The notes: generated by a model from the sequence alone, not told the origin. DNA of 64,000 nucleotides from Methylovulum sp. (GCA_028712695.1 JAQTQZ010000005.1:86514-150513); one strand, 5' to 3'; counted from the first letter of the stretch, positions 45,199-55,258 are shown. Translations and numbers: made by a program.

Positions 45199-45853
45199 GC
45201 CCTTTTTCCGTATGTTGGAGCAGATGGTTTTGCATTGTGCTGTGCAGGAAATCGCTGGCGAAATGGTCTAGCACAGCTAAGGACGCGCGGTTTTGACGCA
45301 GGAAAAAGTTGTATGCAAGCACAGCGGGGATAGCGACCGCAATGCCGAACGCCGTCGCAATCAGCGCCTCGCCGATGGGGCCTGCGACCACGTCCAGGCT
45401 GGCCGAACCTTTGGCGCCGATGTCCTTCAGCGCGTCCATAATGCCCCACACCGTGCCGAACAGCCCGACAAAAGGCGCGGTGCTGCCAAAACTGGCCAGC
45501 CAACCCAAACCAGATTCCATTTTGGCTTTTTCCTTTTGCAATTGCTGGCGTAAAGTGCGCTCCAGCAAGTTATGCCAGGCTTGGTATTGGTCGATGGGTA
45601 ACAATTGATGCTTAGGCAAGCTTTGCAGCGTGCCAAGCCCCGCTTGATAAATCCGTGTCGCAGGGGATTTCAACCGTAAATCGAGCAAATCATAGTTTTG
45701 TTCAACGCCAGATTGCTTGATAAAGCGGCGGTTGCGGAACGCATTCCAGACCAATTCCCCCGCCTTAAGCAGTATGACGCTCCAAGTCAACAGGGAAAAA
45801 CACCCCAGTAAACAAAAGGTGCTGTTGACGATACTTGTTTCTGACATGTCCAA
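45179..45853 (-). CDS. exbB: ExbB/TolQ/MotA proton channel protein
   Basis: GLGWLASFGSTAPFVGLFGTVWGIMDALKDIGAKGSASLDVVAGPIGEALIATAFGIAVAIPAVLAYNFF. Confidence 0.95.
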   Translation of the reverse strand: MDMSETSIVNSTFCLLGCFSLLTWSVILLKAGELVWNAFRNRRFIKQSGVEQNYDLLDLRLKSPATRIYQAGLGTLQSLPKHQLLPIDQYQAWHNLLERTLRQQLQKEKAKMESGLGWLASFGSTAPFVGLFGTVWGIMDALKDIGAKGSASLDVVAGPIGEALIATAFGIAVAIPAVLAYNFFLRQNRASLAVLDHFASDFLHSTMQNHLLQHTEKGHVHANA

Positions 45854-45945
45854 GGGTTATCTCCTATTCGTTATTATTGTTATCTGTTGGGTTTTATCTT
45901 AGAACGTATTTTAAAAACCGCTCGCCGCGCTTTTAAAACACATTC

Positions 45946-46533
45946 TCAGTTGCTGAGTACATGGGCTTTACGCCGCAGGATTTCCAGCACCAATTTATCG
46001 ACAACACGCAAAACCTCCGCTTTCTCCCGTGCATCAAGGCGCATCACTGGACAACTAAAGCCGTGTTCGCAGAGATATTGGTGATATTCGATGAGTAAGG
46101 TCTTCGTGTTGTTATCGTCATAGTGGGTGATTGCGATAATGGCAGGGCATTTGTTTAAATAATCTTTATGGAATTGCAGAAAATAATCCAATTCGACCAA
46201 GGGGTTGGCATGGCCGTTATCAATCATGACAACCATGCCCCCTGATCCGTTGCATAATAGGTTCGCCATAAAACTAAAACGCCGCTGCCCAGGTGTGCCG
46301 TAAAGGTGTAATTTAAAGCCATTAAGATGGACAATGCCATATTCCATCGCCACAGTGGTTGAGGGCTTACGGCGCAAAGCTTCGGCTTCTCTCGCCTTCA
46401 CTTCCGTACCCACAACGGGCACTTCGCTGATGGCATTAATGCAGGTGGTTTTGCCCGACCCCACATTGCCGACAAAAACAATCTTAAGAACATTTGGCGA
46501 TTCATTAGACATCATCCAGACCGCCCCCATCAC
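45946..46533 (-). CDS. Small Ras-like/MglA-type GTP-binding protein
   Basis: P-loop GNVGSGKTT, LYGTPGQRRF switch-II-like motif, THYDD near the NKxD position; overlaps the tonB stop. Confidence 0.85.
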   Translation of the reverse strand: MMGAVWMMSNESPNVLKIVFVGNVGSGKTTCINAISEVPVVGTEVKAREAEALRRKPSTTVAMEYGIVHLNGFKLHLYGTPGQRRFSFMANLLCNGSGGMVVMIDNGHANPLVELDYFLQFHKDYLNKCPAIIAITHYDDNNTKTLLIEYHQYLCEHGFSCPVMRLDAREKAEVLRVVDKLVLEILRRKAHVLSN

Positions 46534-47306
46534 TCCAACGCAAATTCAATCGGCACATTCACCCAACTGGCAACCGTGGCGTCACCATGCTTGCCAGGTA
46601 CAAACCGCCATTGCCTGACGGCTTTCAGCGCCGATTCATCTAGCACCTCGTGGCCACTGCTCCGTTGCACTGACAACTCGCCGCAACGCCCATCCGCCGT
46701 GACATAAACCCGCAATACCACCCGCCCTTCCCAATGCCGTTGCCGGGCCATGCGCGGATAATCGGGTTTAGGGTTGTTTAGATAATCCGCATTGGCATTG
46801 GCGGGACTGTCTTTAGCCATCGGGCTGGTTGGCGCTTTGCTCGGCGTTTGTACGGCAGGCGCAGGCGCAACCGGGGCGGGTTGGCTGGTGGACACCGCTT
46901 CCTGAGGCGTGGTTTCCGCTGGCTTAATTTCAGGTTTTACATATTTTTTTTTGATTTCGCTTTTAGCTTTCGGCTTAAGCTTGGCTTTTGGCTTAGCTTT
47001 AGGCTTTTCCGCCAGCGGCTTGCTTTTGGGTTTGGGTGGCGCAGGTGGCGTAACCGTCTCGGCGGGTGCGCTAACATTGGGTGCGGCCAATGCAATATCA
47101 ATCATCGGTAAAGGTATTGCTTCAATCACCGGCGGCGGTGCCGGACGGTTCAAATACCAAATTAACAGCACGCCATGCAGCACGGCAGTCAATGCCGCCG
47201 CTACCGCGACAACAAACGGCCGTCCCCAATCCTCAGACATGACTAAATTTTCAAAAGGCAAACGGGCAGGCTCCGGCTGTGCCGGTTTAACAAAAAAAAC
47301 CTTCAT
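46530..47306 (-). CDS. tonB: TonB energy-transducing protein
   Basis: N-terminal TM, long Pro/Lys linker, C-terminal PDYPRMARQRHWEGRVVLRVYVTADGRCGELSVQRSSGHEVLDESALKAVRQWRFVPG; likely start at 47306 rather than the ORF-track 47396. Confidence 0.93.
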   Translation of the reverse strand: MKVFFVKPAQPEPARLPFENLVMSEDWGRPFVVAVAAALTAVLHGVLLIWYLNRPAPPPVIEAIPLPMIDIALAAPNVSAPAETVTPPAPPKPKSKPLAEKPKAKPKAKLKPKAKSEIKKKYVKPEIKPAETTPQEAVSTSQPAPVAPAPAVQTPSKAPTSPMAKDSPANANADYLNNPKPDYPRMARQRHWEGRVVLRVYVTADGRCGELSVQRSSGHEVLDESALKAVRQWRFVPGKHGDATVASWVNVPIEFALE

Positions 47307-47533
47307 TTTCCCGCTTCGGACAGATCGAACGGGGTATGTGCAGCATCCAAACGCGCCTCTAATCTGGCAACCTGTTGTTTTAGGGTCTCCAAGCAACGTT
47401 GGTTGCCATCAAGCTGAGACTCCAAATGCTCGAAATGGATCTGGAAGTAACGCACCGCCGGAAATTTGGGTTTGCTGAATTCCATATCGGCCGTACTTGG
47501 GCTTTTCTGAGATCGATGTTGATTAGCTGTCAT
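47303..47533 (-). CDS. Small hypothetical protein with predicted coiled coil
   Basis: 76 aa, 4-nt ATGA overlap with the tonB start; FEHLESQLDGNQRCLETLKQQVARLEARLD. Confidence 0.55.
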   Translation of the reverse strand: MTANQHRSQKSPSTADMEFSKPKFPAVRYFQIHFEHLESQLDGNQRCLETLKQQVARLEARLDAAHTPFDLSEAGK

Positions 47534-47872
47534 GACGTTATCTTTTAAATTTGTTCGCGAATTGACCAGATAAATATTAATATTTCTTGCCTACATTGGA
47601 TAAGACGGCTGAGCAGGAAAAAACCACACCCCACAATTTAAAAAATTTTCAGCATGCCTTTGTCAGCAATGTTCCGCTGCCTAGGCCAACGTCCAATGCT
47701 AAAGTGTTGGCAGGGGTTTTCCGGAAAGCGCATCAGGGAAACCGCTTGAATACCGACGAAAGCCCGCTTACAAACGGTCTTGATTTATAAAGGCGGTGCT
47801 AGAAAAGTGAGGCAAATGGCGCGGCGGGAAATGGAAAGTCCCGCTAGTGGGTTGATAGCACCGGACGCCCCA

Positions 47873-48856
47873 TCAACCGATGATGACCAGCCAATCGGTC
47901 AAATGGGTGAATTTAACGGCTAAGGTATTTTCCAAGGTCTCCAAAATATGTGCGGGATCGTGCAGGTTGATGCGGCCATTGATCTTGAATTGGCGCAGGC
48001 TGCCATCCCTAAAAATAACAACGCCGTTCCGATAACGCTGGATTTGTTCAATGACATCGGCCAGTGCCATATCCTGAAAAACAAGATAACCATCAATCCA
48101 GGAAGTGGTCAGTTTGGTATCTAACCGATTGGTTTTACTAAACCCCGCCCTATTGACCGAGACACCGTCACGGTCATGTAGCAATACCGATTCTTCGGTG
48201 CGCTCAGCGTTGCTTACCCGCACGTTGCCGGACAGCACTTTAACTTCATCGCTATTGTGTTTTTCATAGACGAAAAAGCGCGTGCCCAATACGCGGGTCG
48301 TGGAATGGTCGCCGTAAACAATAAAAGGCCGATGGGCATCGGGTTTAACATCAAAAAAGGCTTCGCCCCGCAAAAGCTCAACTGTCCGCTGCTTATCCCC
48401 CATAGCAACCTTAATGGCGCTGTTGGTGTTCAGCATCACATAAGAACCATCTTCGAGGCGTACGGTTTGTTGTTTACCTATACCGGTTGCGTAATCGGCT
48501 TGGAATAAAACCGCTATGTCCGTGCGGAACACGAAGACTAAGGCCAAACAGGCGGCCATGAGCAACGGCAATTGAAAACGGCAATGCCCCGCCCAACCTT
48601 TTTTAGTGGATGTTTTTTTTTCCGCTTCGCCCAACGCCTGCTTAAGCTGGGTATCACCCCAAAGCAGGCAGATTTCATCAAACGCTTGTTGATGGGCTGG
48701 CGTTTGCCGCAGCCAATCGGCAAACGTCGCCTTTTCTTCACGGCTGACATCACTAGCGCGCAGTCTGGCGAACCAGGCCACCGCTTGCTCATCAATCAGT
48801 TCTTCAAGCTCGGATTGGCTTGGTTGACTCTCGTTGGTTTGCTTCATAACGCTCAT
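47873..48856 (-). CDS. FecR-family anti-sigma regulator
   Basis: AVAWFARLRASDVSREEKATFADWLRQTPAHQQAFDEICLLWG, central TM, C-terminal ...INLHDPAHILETLENTLAVKFTHL. Confidence 0.95.
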   Translation of the reverse strand: MSVMKQTNESQPSQSELEELIDEQAVAWFARLRASDVSREEKATFADWLRQTPAHQQAFDEICLLWGDTQLKQALGEAEKKTSTKKGWAGHCRFQLPLLMAACLALVFVFRTDIAVLFQADYATGIGKQQTVRLEDGSYVMLNTNSAIKVAMGDKQRTVELLRGEAFFDVKPDAHRPFIVYGDHSTTRVLGTRFFVYEKHNSDEVKVLSGNVRVSNAERTEESVLLHDRDGVSVNRAGFSKTNRLDTKLTTSWIDGYLVFQDMALADVIEQIQRYRNGVVIFRDGSLRQFKINGRINLHDPAHILETLENTLAVKFTHLTDWLVIIG

Positions 48857-49017
48857 GGTAGATAATTTACAACTAATATAATGACGATTGCCGATGCAAT
48901 TTGGCTCATGTCAGCCTGATGAGTCAAGTGATTTTGTATGTTATTAAATTCTAATATTACACTTAGATTAATTATCCTCACTCAGGACACCAACTCAGGC
49001 ATCTTAGCCTAGCCGGT

Positions 49018-51408
49018 TTATTTACCGGGCTTTAACACCAGCTTGTGTTCGGCTTCACCTACCTGCAAACCGATAGGCAAGCCTTTCACCCAATAGCGTT
49101 GCTGATCCCGGTAATTAGGCGATAAAGGATGCGCGGATTGGCCGTCAGGCATGTGCAGTATGCCCTCGTCAAGATGGGCGGGTGACACCACCAGCCGTTC
49201 ACCCGCCCCAAAATGCGGCCCTGCAACCCGCACACACGCGCTGCAACCGGCCAGCTCATCTTCCGGCATATTCAGCAAGTAACCCAGCAATGGTAAGGAT
49301 TTGGCGAAAGGATGCGCGAATTGCGCCTTGTTGACGTTGCCCCAAGTCAGCTCCGGCAATTTTATGTCGGGATACTCCGCTTTCAGCTGTTGCGCACTGT
49401 CCGTTAACTGGCCCAGGATAAACGCATCCCAGTTTTGATAATGCAAAGGGTCTGGAAGCAGCTCCGGCAGTTTTTCCGTCAGCATGGCTTGCAAGGGCGT
49501 GTCGATATAGGTCCAGGAATACTCGAAGCCTTTATCGGCATCCTGGCAGGCGGCGACAAACGGGGTAAACACAGTTTCAGCCAGGCGCTGCCGGAACCGT
49601 TGCAACAGGGCGAATCCCAGGCTGTCCGTATCCGCCCTGCCGTTCCAGGCCAACAAATAGTCGCGCAGCTCACGCAATTCCGGTCGTTGGGCAATCCGTT
49701 CGGGCGACAGGACATTTAACGCCAACTGCTGGTAAAACGCATGGAATTCGCTTTCAGTATCCAGTTGCAAGGCAAACAGCGACCACTCGTTAATTTCCGG
49801 CATCTGCTTAAGCCGCTGGGAGATCCGGTAAGCACGGTAGCCGTTGGCGAATTGATGACCGATGAGGTAGGGATACTGTTTGCCGAGGCGGCGGTCATTG
49901 GCCGACACCAGCAGGCCTTCGGTAGGGTTGATTTGCCGTGGCAGTGCCTGCGGCTCGACATAACCGTCCCAGCCTACCGCACCGTCAGCCCAAGAGCGGC
50001 TGACCAAGCCGTCACCACCGAAGCGCTTGGGGATGCGGCCCATAACCGTCCAGGCGATACGACCGCCATCGTCGGCGACTAAAAAATTCAACTGCGGCCC
50101 GCCAGTGCGGTTAACGGTGGTCAAGGCCTGTTCCAAAGTTTCGGCTTGCTCCACATCCATTAAACCGAGGTTGACGACATCATCATCCAGCGCCGTCCAA
50201 TGCACGGCAACCGGCTTGCCTAACAAAGGGTCAGGCGCAACCGGCCCCCAAACAGTCCGCCTGACATCAAGTTGCTGCTGCCCGGCATTTTTGATGTTGA
50301 CCGTTTCAGTGCCGTGTTCAAAACGTAACCATTGATCCTTAAACCGGTATTCATCGGCGTTATCGGGGTTGATTTCAAGGCTCACCAGATCCAAGAAATC
50401 GCCGGACAAATTAGTGCTGCCCCAGGCCAGGCGCTTGGTGCTACCGGCAACCAACAACGGTACGCCCGGTAGTGTCACGCCTGCGGCATGGATGTCGCCA
50501 TAATCCAGTTCCGCCCGATACCAAACATTGGGTACGGTGATGCCCAAGTGCATGTCATTGGCTAGGATTGCCCGCCCATCCTGCGTTTTTGCGCCGCTGA
50601 CCGCCCAAGCATTGGAGCCGACGGCGAAATCCCTCAAACGCACGGCGGTCGCCAACTTTTCAGGCGTTTGGACACGCTGCTTAAGCGCTTTTTTAAGTGA
50701 TGTGACGGGAATGGCGCGGGCAGGCCGTAACGAGGGGCTGGCGTTGGTCAGGCGGTCGGTGAAATAGTCGGTGTCAGGCGTGAGGAAAGCCACAATATCT
50801 GCGGGCAGGCTTTTGTCCATGACGCTGACCATGCGCTCTTCCTGTTCCGCCCAGCCAGTCAGGATATTGAACATGCCCAGTATCACCAGCAGGCTGTCTT
50901 CAGCCCGCCACGGCGCGGGCCGGTAGTTCAGCACGGTGAACTCGAAAGGCAGCGTTTGCGCTTGTCCGATGTAACTGTTGACACCTTCCGCATACGCGTC
51001 AAGGTAGCGCCGGTGCTGTTGTGGCAGCTTTGCCAACGCGGCTTTGGCAACCCGATGGAAACCGTAAGTCCTGGCGTTGATGTCACTATTAGCGGCAACC
51101 TCGCCGAACAGTTCCGCCAGTTGTCCGGCATTTTTGCGGCGCATCAGATCCATCTGGAACAGGCGGTCACGGGCGCTGACGTAACCGAGCGCACGCACGG
51201 CGTCGGCGCGATTACGCGCAGTGATTAACGGTATGCCGTGCCGGTCGGAAGTCACCGTGACGGGCGCGGACAGCGTGCTGACGACAAACTCGCCGCTTAA
51301 CGGCGGGACAGACTGTTGCCAAACCAGCAAACAAATGCCAATGCCGGTAATTAATAAAGCCAGCAATGCAAACAATGAATAAAAAAAGACACGGCGGATT
51401 TGTTGCAT
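49018..51408 (-). CDS. Penicillin-amidase-family (Ntn hydrolase) acylase, PvdQ-like
   Basis: DRHGIPLITARNRADAVRALGYVSARDRLFQMDLMRR, autoprocessing Ser in FAVGSNAWAVSGAKTQDGRAILANDMHLG; start likely 51408. Confidence 0.9.
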   Translation of the reverse strand: MQQIRRVFFYSLFALLALLITGIGICLLVWQQSVPPLSGEFVVSTLSAPVTVTSDRHGIPLITARNRADAVRALGYVSARDRLFQMDLMRRKNAGQLAELFGEVAANSDINARTYGFHRVAKAALAKLPQQHRRYLDAYAEGVNSYIGQAQTLPFEFTVLNYRPAPWRAEDSLLVILGMFNILTGWAEQEERMVSVMDKSLPADIVAFLTPDTDYFTDRLTNASPSLRPARAIPVTSLKKALKQRVQTPEKLATAVRLRDFAVGSNAWAVSGAKTQDGRAILANDMHLGITVPNVWYRAELDYGDIHAAGVTLPGVPLLVAGSTKRLAWGSTNLSGDFLDLVSLEINPDNADEYRFKDQWLRFEHGTETVNIKNAGQQQLDVRRTVWGPVAPDPLLGKPVAVHWTALDDDVVNLGLMDVEQAETLEQALTTVNRTGGPQLNFLVADDGGRIAWTVMGRIPKRFGGDGLVSRSWADGAVGWDGYVEPQALPRQINPTEGLLVSANDRRLGKQYPYLIGHQFANGYRAYRISQRLKQMPEINEWSLFALQLDTESEFHAFYQQLALNVLSPERIAQRPELRELRDYLLAWNGRADTDSLGFALLQRFRQRLAETVFTPFVAACQDADKGFEYSWTYIDTPLQAMLTEKLPELLPDPLHYQNWDAFILGQLTDSAQQLKAEYPDIKLPELTWGNVNKAQFAHPFAKSLPLLGYLLNMPEDELAGCSACVRVAGPHFGAGERLVVSPAHLDEGILHMPDGQSAHPLSPNYRDQQRYWVKGLPIGLQVGEAEHKLVLKPGK

Positions 51409-51449
51409 AATTTTAACTGCGTTGGAACGATAAAAGGTATGGGCGTAAC

Positions 51450-53114
51450 TTACGCCACATCCCAAACCCGCGCATCGGTTTTAAGGTTAACCGCCGGATA
51501 ATCGATGGTTTTAATCTGGCCTTCCTCAAGCTTGATGCAACGGTCTGCCAAATGAAAATACCGGTCATCATGGGTGATCGCCAACACGGTTTTCCGGTTG
51601 GCTTTTAAGGCCGGCAACAATTCCGTGTAGAACAGTTCCTTAAACTCAGGATCCTGGTCGGCGGCCCATTCGTCAAACACATAAAAAGGCCGGTCTTCCA
51701 GATAAGCAACCAGCAACGCCAGACGCTTGCGCTGGCCTTGGGACAGATCCAACGTGGAAAACTTGCCATTATCAATACTGACTTTATGGCTTAAATGCAA
51801 GCGCTCCAGAAAGTCGATTGCCTGTGCATTCACTTTATCGGCATTGAAACCGAACAAATCATCAAACAAATAAAAATCTGAAAAAACCACCGAAAAATTT
51901 TGCAGGTAGGCCGCCCTATTCTCATCCGTGACCGTTTCGCCATTCAACCGGATAACGCCTTGCTCAGGACTGTAAAGCCCTATCAGCAGCATCGCCAAGG
52001 TCGTTTTACCACTGCCGTTGCCGCCGACCAAAAACACCAATTCACCCGGTTTAAACTCCAGGTTGACAGGCCCCAGCGTAAAGTTACGGTTTTCTTTTTC
52101 CCTATGGAAACTGTGCGTCAGGTTTTGTAAGGAAAGGCTGTGGAATGTTGACCACCGTTCCGGCTGCTTAACCCTATCGGCTTGCTGTATTTGCAGCCTT
52201 AAAGACGCACCCAGTTTTTCAACCTGCCGTAAAGCGATACCGGCACGGCCAAATACCGGCAGGCTATTGGTCAATACCGACAACGGCGACATCATGAATA
52301 AAAAAACCAGCGTATAACCCCGGATGACATCTTGGCTAAGGTGTTGCCAAAGCGGAAACACGCACAGGATCAAGCCAATGGTGGCGTAATACAGCAAATT
52401 CACCCATTGGCTAGACAGCATATAAAAGGTCAAACCGGACAGCGAATGGCGGCGGTAAGACTCCGCGCTGGCAGCCAACGAATGCTCCATGAAATCGCCG
52501 CTGCGGGCACTGTGTAATTTCAGCTCTTTTATGCCTTCGGTCAGTGCACGGAAACTTCTGTTCAGGTTGTCATACTCGGCGCGCGCACGTTCCATCGATT
52601 TTTTGGGTTTTTCTTTCAGCACAATAAAACTCAACACCCCAAACAGGATGATCCCGCCCAAAATCAAAGCCAACTGCCATGACAACCAGCCTAGATAAGC
52701 CATGCAACCGCTCACTACCGCCGTATTGATACATAAAACCGGCAATAGTTGGTAAGCGCCAGCAATGGCGACAATATCCTCGGTCAAGTTAGCCAACAAT
52801 GCCGGTCTGCCCAATTTCTGCAAATAAGGATAGGGGGCGGCCAAAATTAACCGGCTAATTTGTAGACGCAGCTCATAAGTGGCTTTTTCGCTGAGCCTGT
52901 TAATCAGGTAGAAAGACGACGATGCGCTCAGCAAAACCATTGCGCATAAACCGGCAAATTTCCAAAGCAATGTGGCCTGCTCGAAATGACCTGATAATGC
53001 TGAATTGATCAGGGCAATCAACGATGCGCTGCTTAAACCGCTGGCAATGCCAGCAGCTATTGCCGCAAGAAAAATAAGCCACGATGAACGCCATAAAAAA
53101 CCGAACATAGTCAT
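51450..53114 (-). CDS. Cyclic-peptide/siderophore ABC exporter (PvdE/SyrD-like)
   Basis: 554 aa, TM half plus NBD: VFLVGGNGSGKTTLAMLLIGLYSPEQG, LDLSQGQRKRLALLVAYLEDRPFYVFDEWAADQDPEFKELFYTELL. Confidence 0.93.
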   Translation of the reverse strand: MTMFGFLWRSSWLIFLAAIAAGIASGLSSASLIALINSALSGHFEQATLLWKFAGLCAMVLLSASSSFYLINRLSEKATYELRLQISRLILAAPYPYLQKLGRPALLANLTEDIVAIAGAYQLLPVLCINTAVVSGCMAYLGWLSWQLALILGGIILFGVLSFIVLKEKPKKSMERARAEYDNLNRSFRALTEGIKELKLHSARSGDFMEHSLAASAESYRRHSLSGLTFYMLSSQWVNLLYYATIGLILCVFPLWQHLSQDVIRGYTLVFLFMMSPLSVLTNSLPVFGRAGIALRQVEKLGASLRLQIQQADRVKQPERWSTFHSLSLQNLTHSFHREKENRNFTLGPVNLEFKPGELVFLVGGNGSGKTTLAMLLIGLYSPEQGVIRLNGETVTDENRAAYLQNFSVVFSDFYLFDDLFGFNADKVNAQAIDFLERLHLSHKVSIDNGKFSTLDLSQGQRKRLALLVAYLEDRPFYVFDEWAADQDPEFKELFYTELLPALKANRKTVLAITHDDRYFHLADRCIKLEEGQIKTIDYPAVNLKTDARVWDVA

Positions 53115-53608
53115 TTATTCCTTATTATATTTTCATTAAAGATGACCTCCGGGTTAAACAACGGAGAGCAAGCGTTTGGATTGATCAGACGGTTTCAAAA
53201 AACCGGAATAACCTTAGCAAAGACGCTTGAGCGCCCCATTCACCTCATCTGGCAAATGCAAGACGCCTGTGTTCGGCGGAATTGGCAACATGAATCCTAT
53301 GGAGCAGACTTTTTTCTGGAAAAAATAGGTTATTTGACACAGTGACTGCGGCAAATGGCCTAAAAAAGCGATTTGTGCCTTATTTGACTCAACTGTAGTC
53401 CCAATAATTTTGTTTTTTATAACAACTTGATATTTATCAAAAAAATTATGCAATAACCCTGTGCATGCCAATATTTTAAAACTGGTATAAGAAATGCTAT
53501 TTAGATACATATTCATTTAGATTTGGAAACCTTGCAAGCGCCCACACCACGATGAGCCTGCCGACTGTTTTAGGTGATCATCATTTATTATCAACAACGG
53601 AAGAGAAG

Positions 53609-54115
53609 ATGAGCATTACTATAGAAAACCTTTACTTAAAACATAAAAGCGAATTGGTCTATCATGTCTTCCAAATACTCCACTGCCAAGATTTGGCGGA
53701 GGAAATCGTCCAAGAAAGTTTCATCAAGTTTTCCTTAGAACTGAAAAAACAGATTGTTGAACATCCGCGTTGTTACTTGTTCCGCATCGCCAAAAACTTG
53801 GCACTTGATTACCTCAAGCACCAAAAAGTCACTGACAATTACGTACAAACCAAAGACCCGGCCCTTATGCCAGTGATGGAATCGCCCTCTCTCGAACAAC
53901 TCGCCTCAGAGCAGCAAAACTTGGATATTTTACGGAGCGTGATCGCTGAATTACCACCGCGTTGCCGCCAAGCTTTCACGCTGCATAACATCCACGGCAT
54001 GAGTTACAGTGAAATTGCCAAGGAACTGGAGATATCGGAAAGCGGCGTGGAAAAACACATCATGAAAGGCCTGCTGCATTGCCGCAAACGCATGAAAAAT
54101 TTGCTGCTGGCATAA
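53609..54115 (+). CDS. FecI-like ECF sigma factor
   Basis: LYLKHKSELVYHVFQILHCQDLAEEIVQESFIKF...ELPPRCRQAFTLHNIHGMSYSEIAKELEISESGVEKHIMKGLLHCRKRM; start likely ATG 53609. Confidence 0.93.
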   Translation: MSITIENLYLKHKSELVYHVFQILHCQDLAEEIVQESFIKFSLELKKQIVEHPRCYLFRIAKNLALDYLKHQKVTDNYVQTKDPALMPVMESPSLEQLASEQQNLDILRSVIAELPPRCRQAFTLHNIHGMSYSEIAKELEISESGVEKHIMKGLLHCRKRMKNLLLA

Positions 54116-54230
54116 AATACAACTGAGGTCATTTCCCCGCTGGTCGTCTTTTTTATTATTAGAACGCATTAACCGTTTTAATAATGTCCATAAATCCCGC
54201 ATTTAAATTATTAAAACACTGGAGGTAAAA

Positions 54231-54452
54231 ATGGCTTGGGGCGACGAAGAAGACAACACCGTTTATCAGGTTGTCGTCAACCACGAAGAACAATACTCTA
54301 TCTGGCCCGATTACAAGGAAATACCCGGCGGCTGGAAAGCCGTCGATAAAACGGGGAACAAACAAGATTGTCTGGATTATATTAAAGAAGTGTGGACTGA
54401 CATGCGGCCTTTAAGTTTGCGCAAGCAGATGGAGCACGCGGCGGTGCATTAG
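54231..54452 (+). CDS. MbtH-like protein
   Basis: 73 aa; [53 protein letters not shown]. Confidence 0.97.
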   Translation: MAWGDEEDNTVYQVVVNHEEQYSIWPDYKEIPGGWKAVDKTGNKQDCLDYIKEVWTDMRPLSLRKQMEHAAVH

Positions 54453-54470
54453 ATTTTGCTATAAGTGTAG

Positions 54471-54487
54471 GGCGCGCAGTGCGCGCC
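54471..54487. repeat. Short palindrome ggcgcgc-agt-gcgcgcc, stem-compensated relative of the ggtacgc repeats
   Basis: Context tgtagGGCGCGCAGTGCGCGCCtt; same tgtag lead-in and 7-3-7 geometry as 23527-23543 with paired T-A to C-G changes. Confidence 0.75.
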
Positions 54488-54514
54488 TTATGTGCTCCAA
54501 ACCGCAAAGGCACA

Positions 54515-55228
54515 TCACGGCAGATACGGTTGGACACAGAGCCTTTTTAACCGGACACGCGGCGGGCTGATGTCCTTCACCGTCAATGCGCCGCTCATTC
54601 CAGTCCCTAAGTCCAGATCCAGCACATGCCAGTCATGCGCCAGACCGTAGCCGTCAGGTATCGATAAAAAACGGGCGGCACCTTCGATAGACGTGACCAC
54701 TTTTGCAACGCCTAAGCTAATGCCGGCACCGACCGCCTTTACAAAACTTTCTTTCCGAACCCAGAATTGATAAAAAACAGCGGTTTTTTCCGCATCCGGC
54801 AACGCTTGCCAAAACTGCCGTTCAAGATCGGCAAAACAGGCATCGGCAATAAGGGTGCTATCGATCCTGTCATCCCAAACTTCCATATCAACCCCGACCG
54901 ACCCGCTAACACTGACCGCCACCAGCATTTTATCGCCCGAATGGGACAGATTGAAATTGACCTCATGCGGTTTGTCGTCGGCAAGGATATAAGGCTTGCC
55001 GGACGCCTCTTGTGCAAAACGGATTTTTTCCGGCCCGAGGCCGGTATAACCAGCCAATACCGTGCGCAGTTTACCGTGGCTGATGACATACTGGAGCCGA
55101 TGCTTTTTTTGCACAAACCGCTGTGCCTTGGCTTGCTCATTCTCATCGAGAAAATACCAATAATGCCGGTATTCCTCGTCACCGGCGGACAATTCTTCAA
55201 ACCATAGGTCAATGGTGTTGTAAGTCAT
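54515..55228 (-). CDS. Sfp-type 4'-phosphopantetheinyl transferase
   Basis: NFNLSHSGDKMLVAVSVSGSVGVDMEVWDDRID...FYQFWVRKESFVKAVGAGI. Confidence 0.95.
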   Translation of the reverse strand: MTYNTIDLWFEELSAGDEEYRHYWYFLDENEQAKAQRFVQKKHRLQYVISHGKLRTVLAGYTGLGPEKIRFAQEASGKPYILADDKPHEVNFNLSHSGDKMLVAVSVSGSVGVDMEVWDDRIDSTLIADACFADLERQFWQALPDAEKTAVFYQFWVRKESFVKAVGAGISLGVAKVVTSIEGAARFLSIPDGYGLAHDWHVLDLDLGTGMSGALTVKDISPPRVRLKRLCVQPYLP

Positions 55229-55258
55229 GGAATTTGGCCTAATTTGTTTGGTATGCCC

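Noticed and set aside
53571-53590. Possible Fur box (tgatcatcatttattatcaa) before the FecI-like gene
   Set aside because: Partial match to the GATAATGATAATCATTATC consensus only by eye, very close to the start codon; needs a matrix scan.
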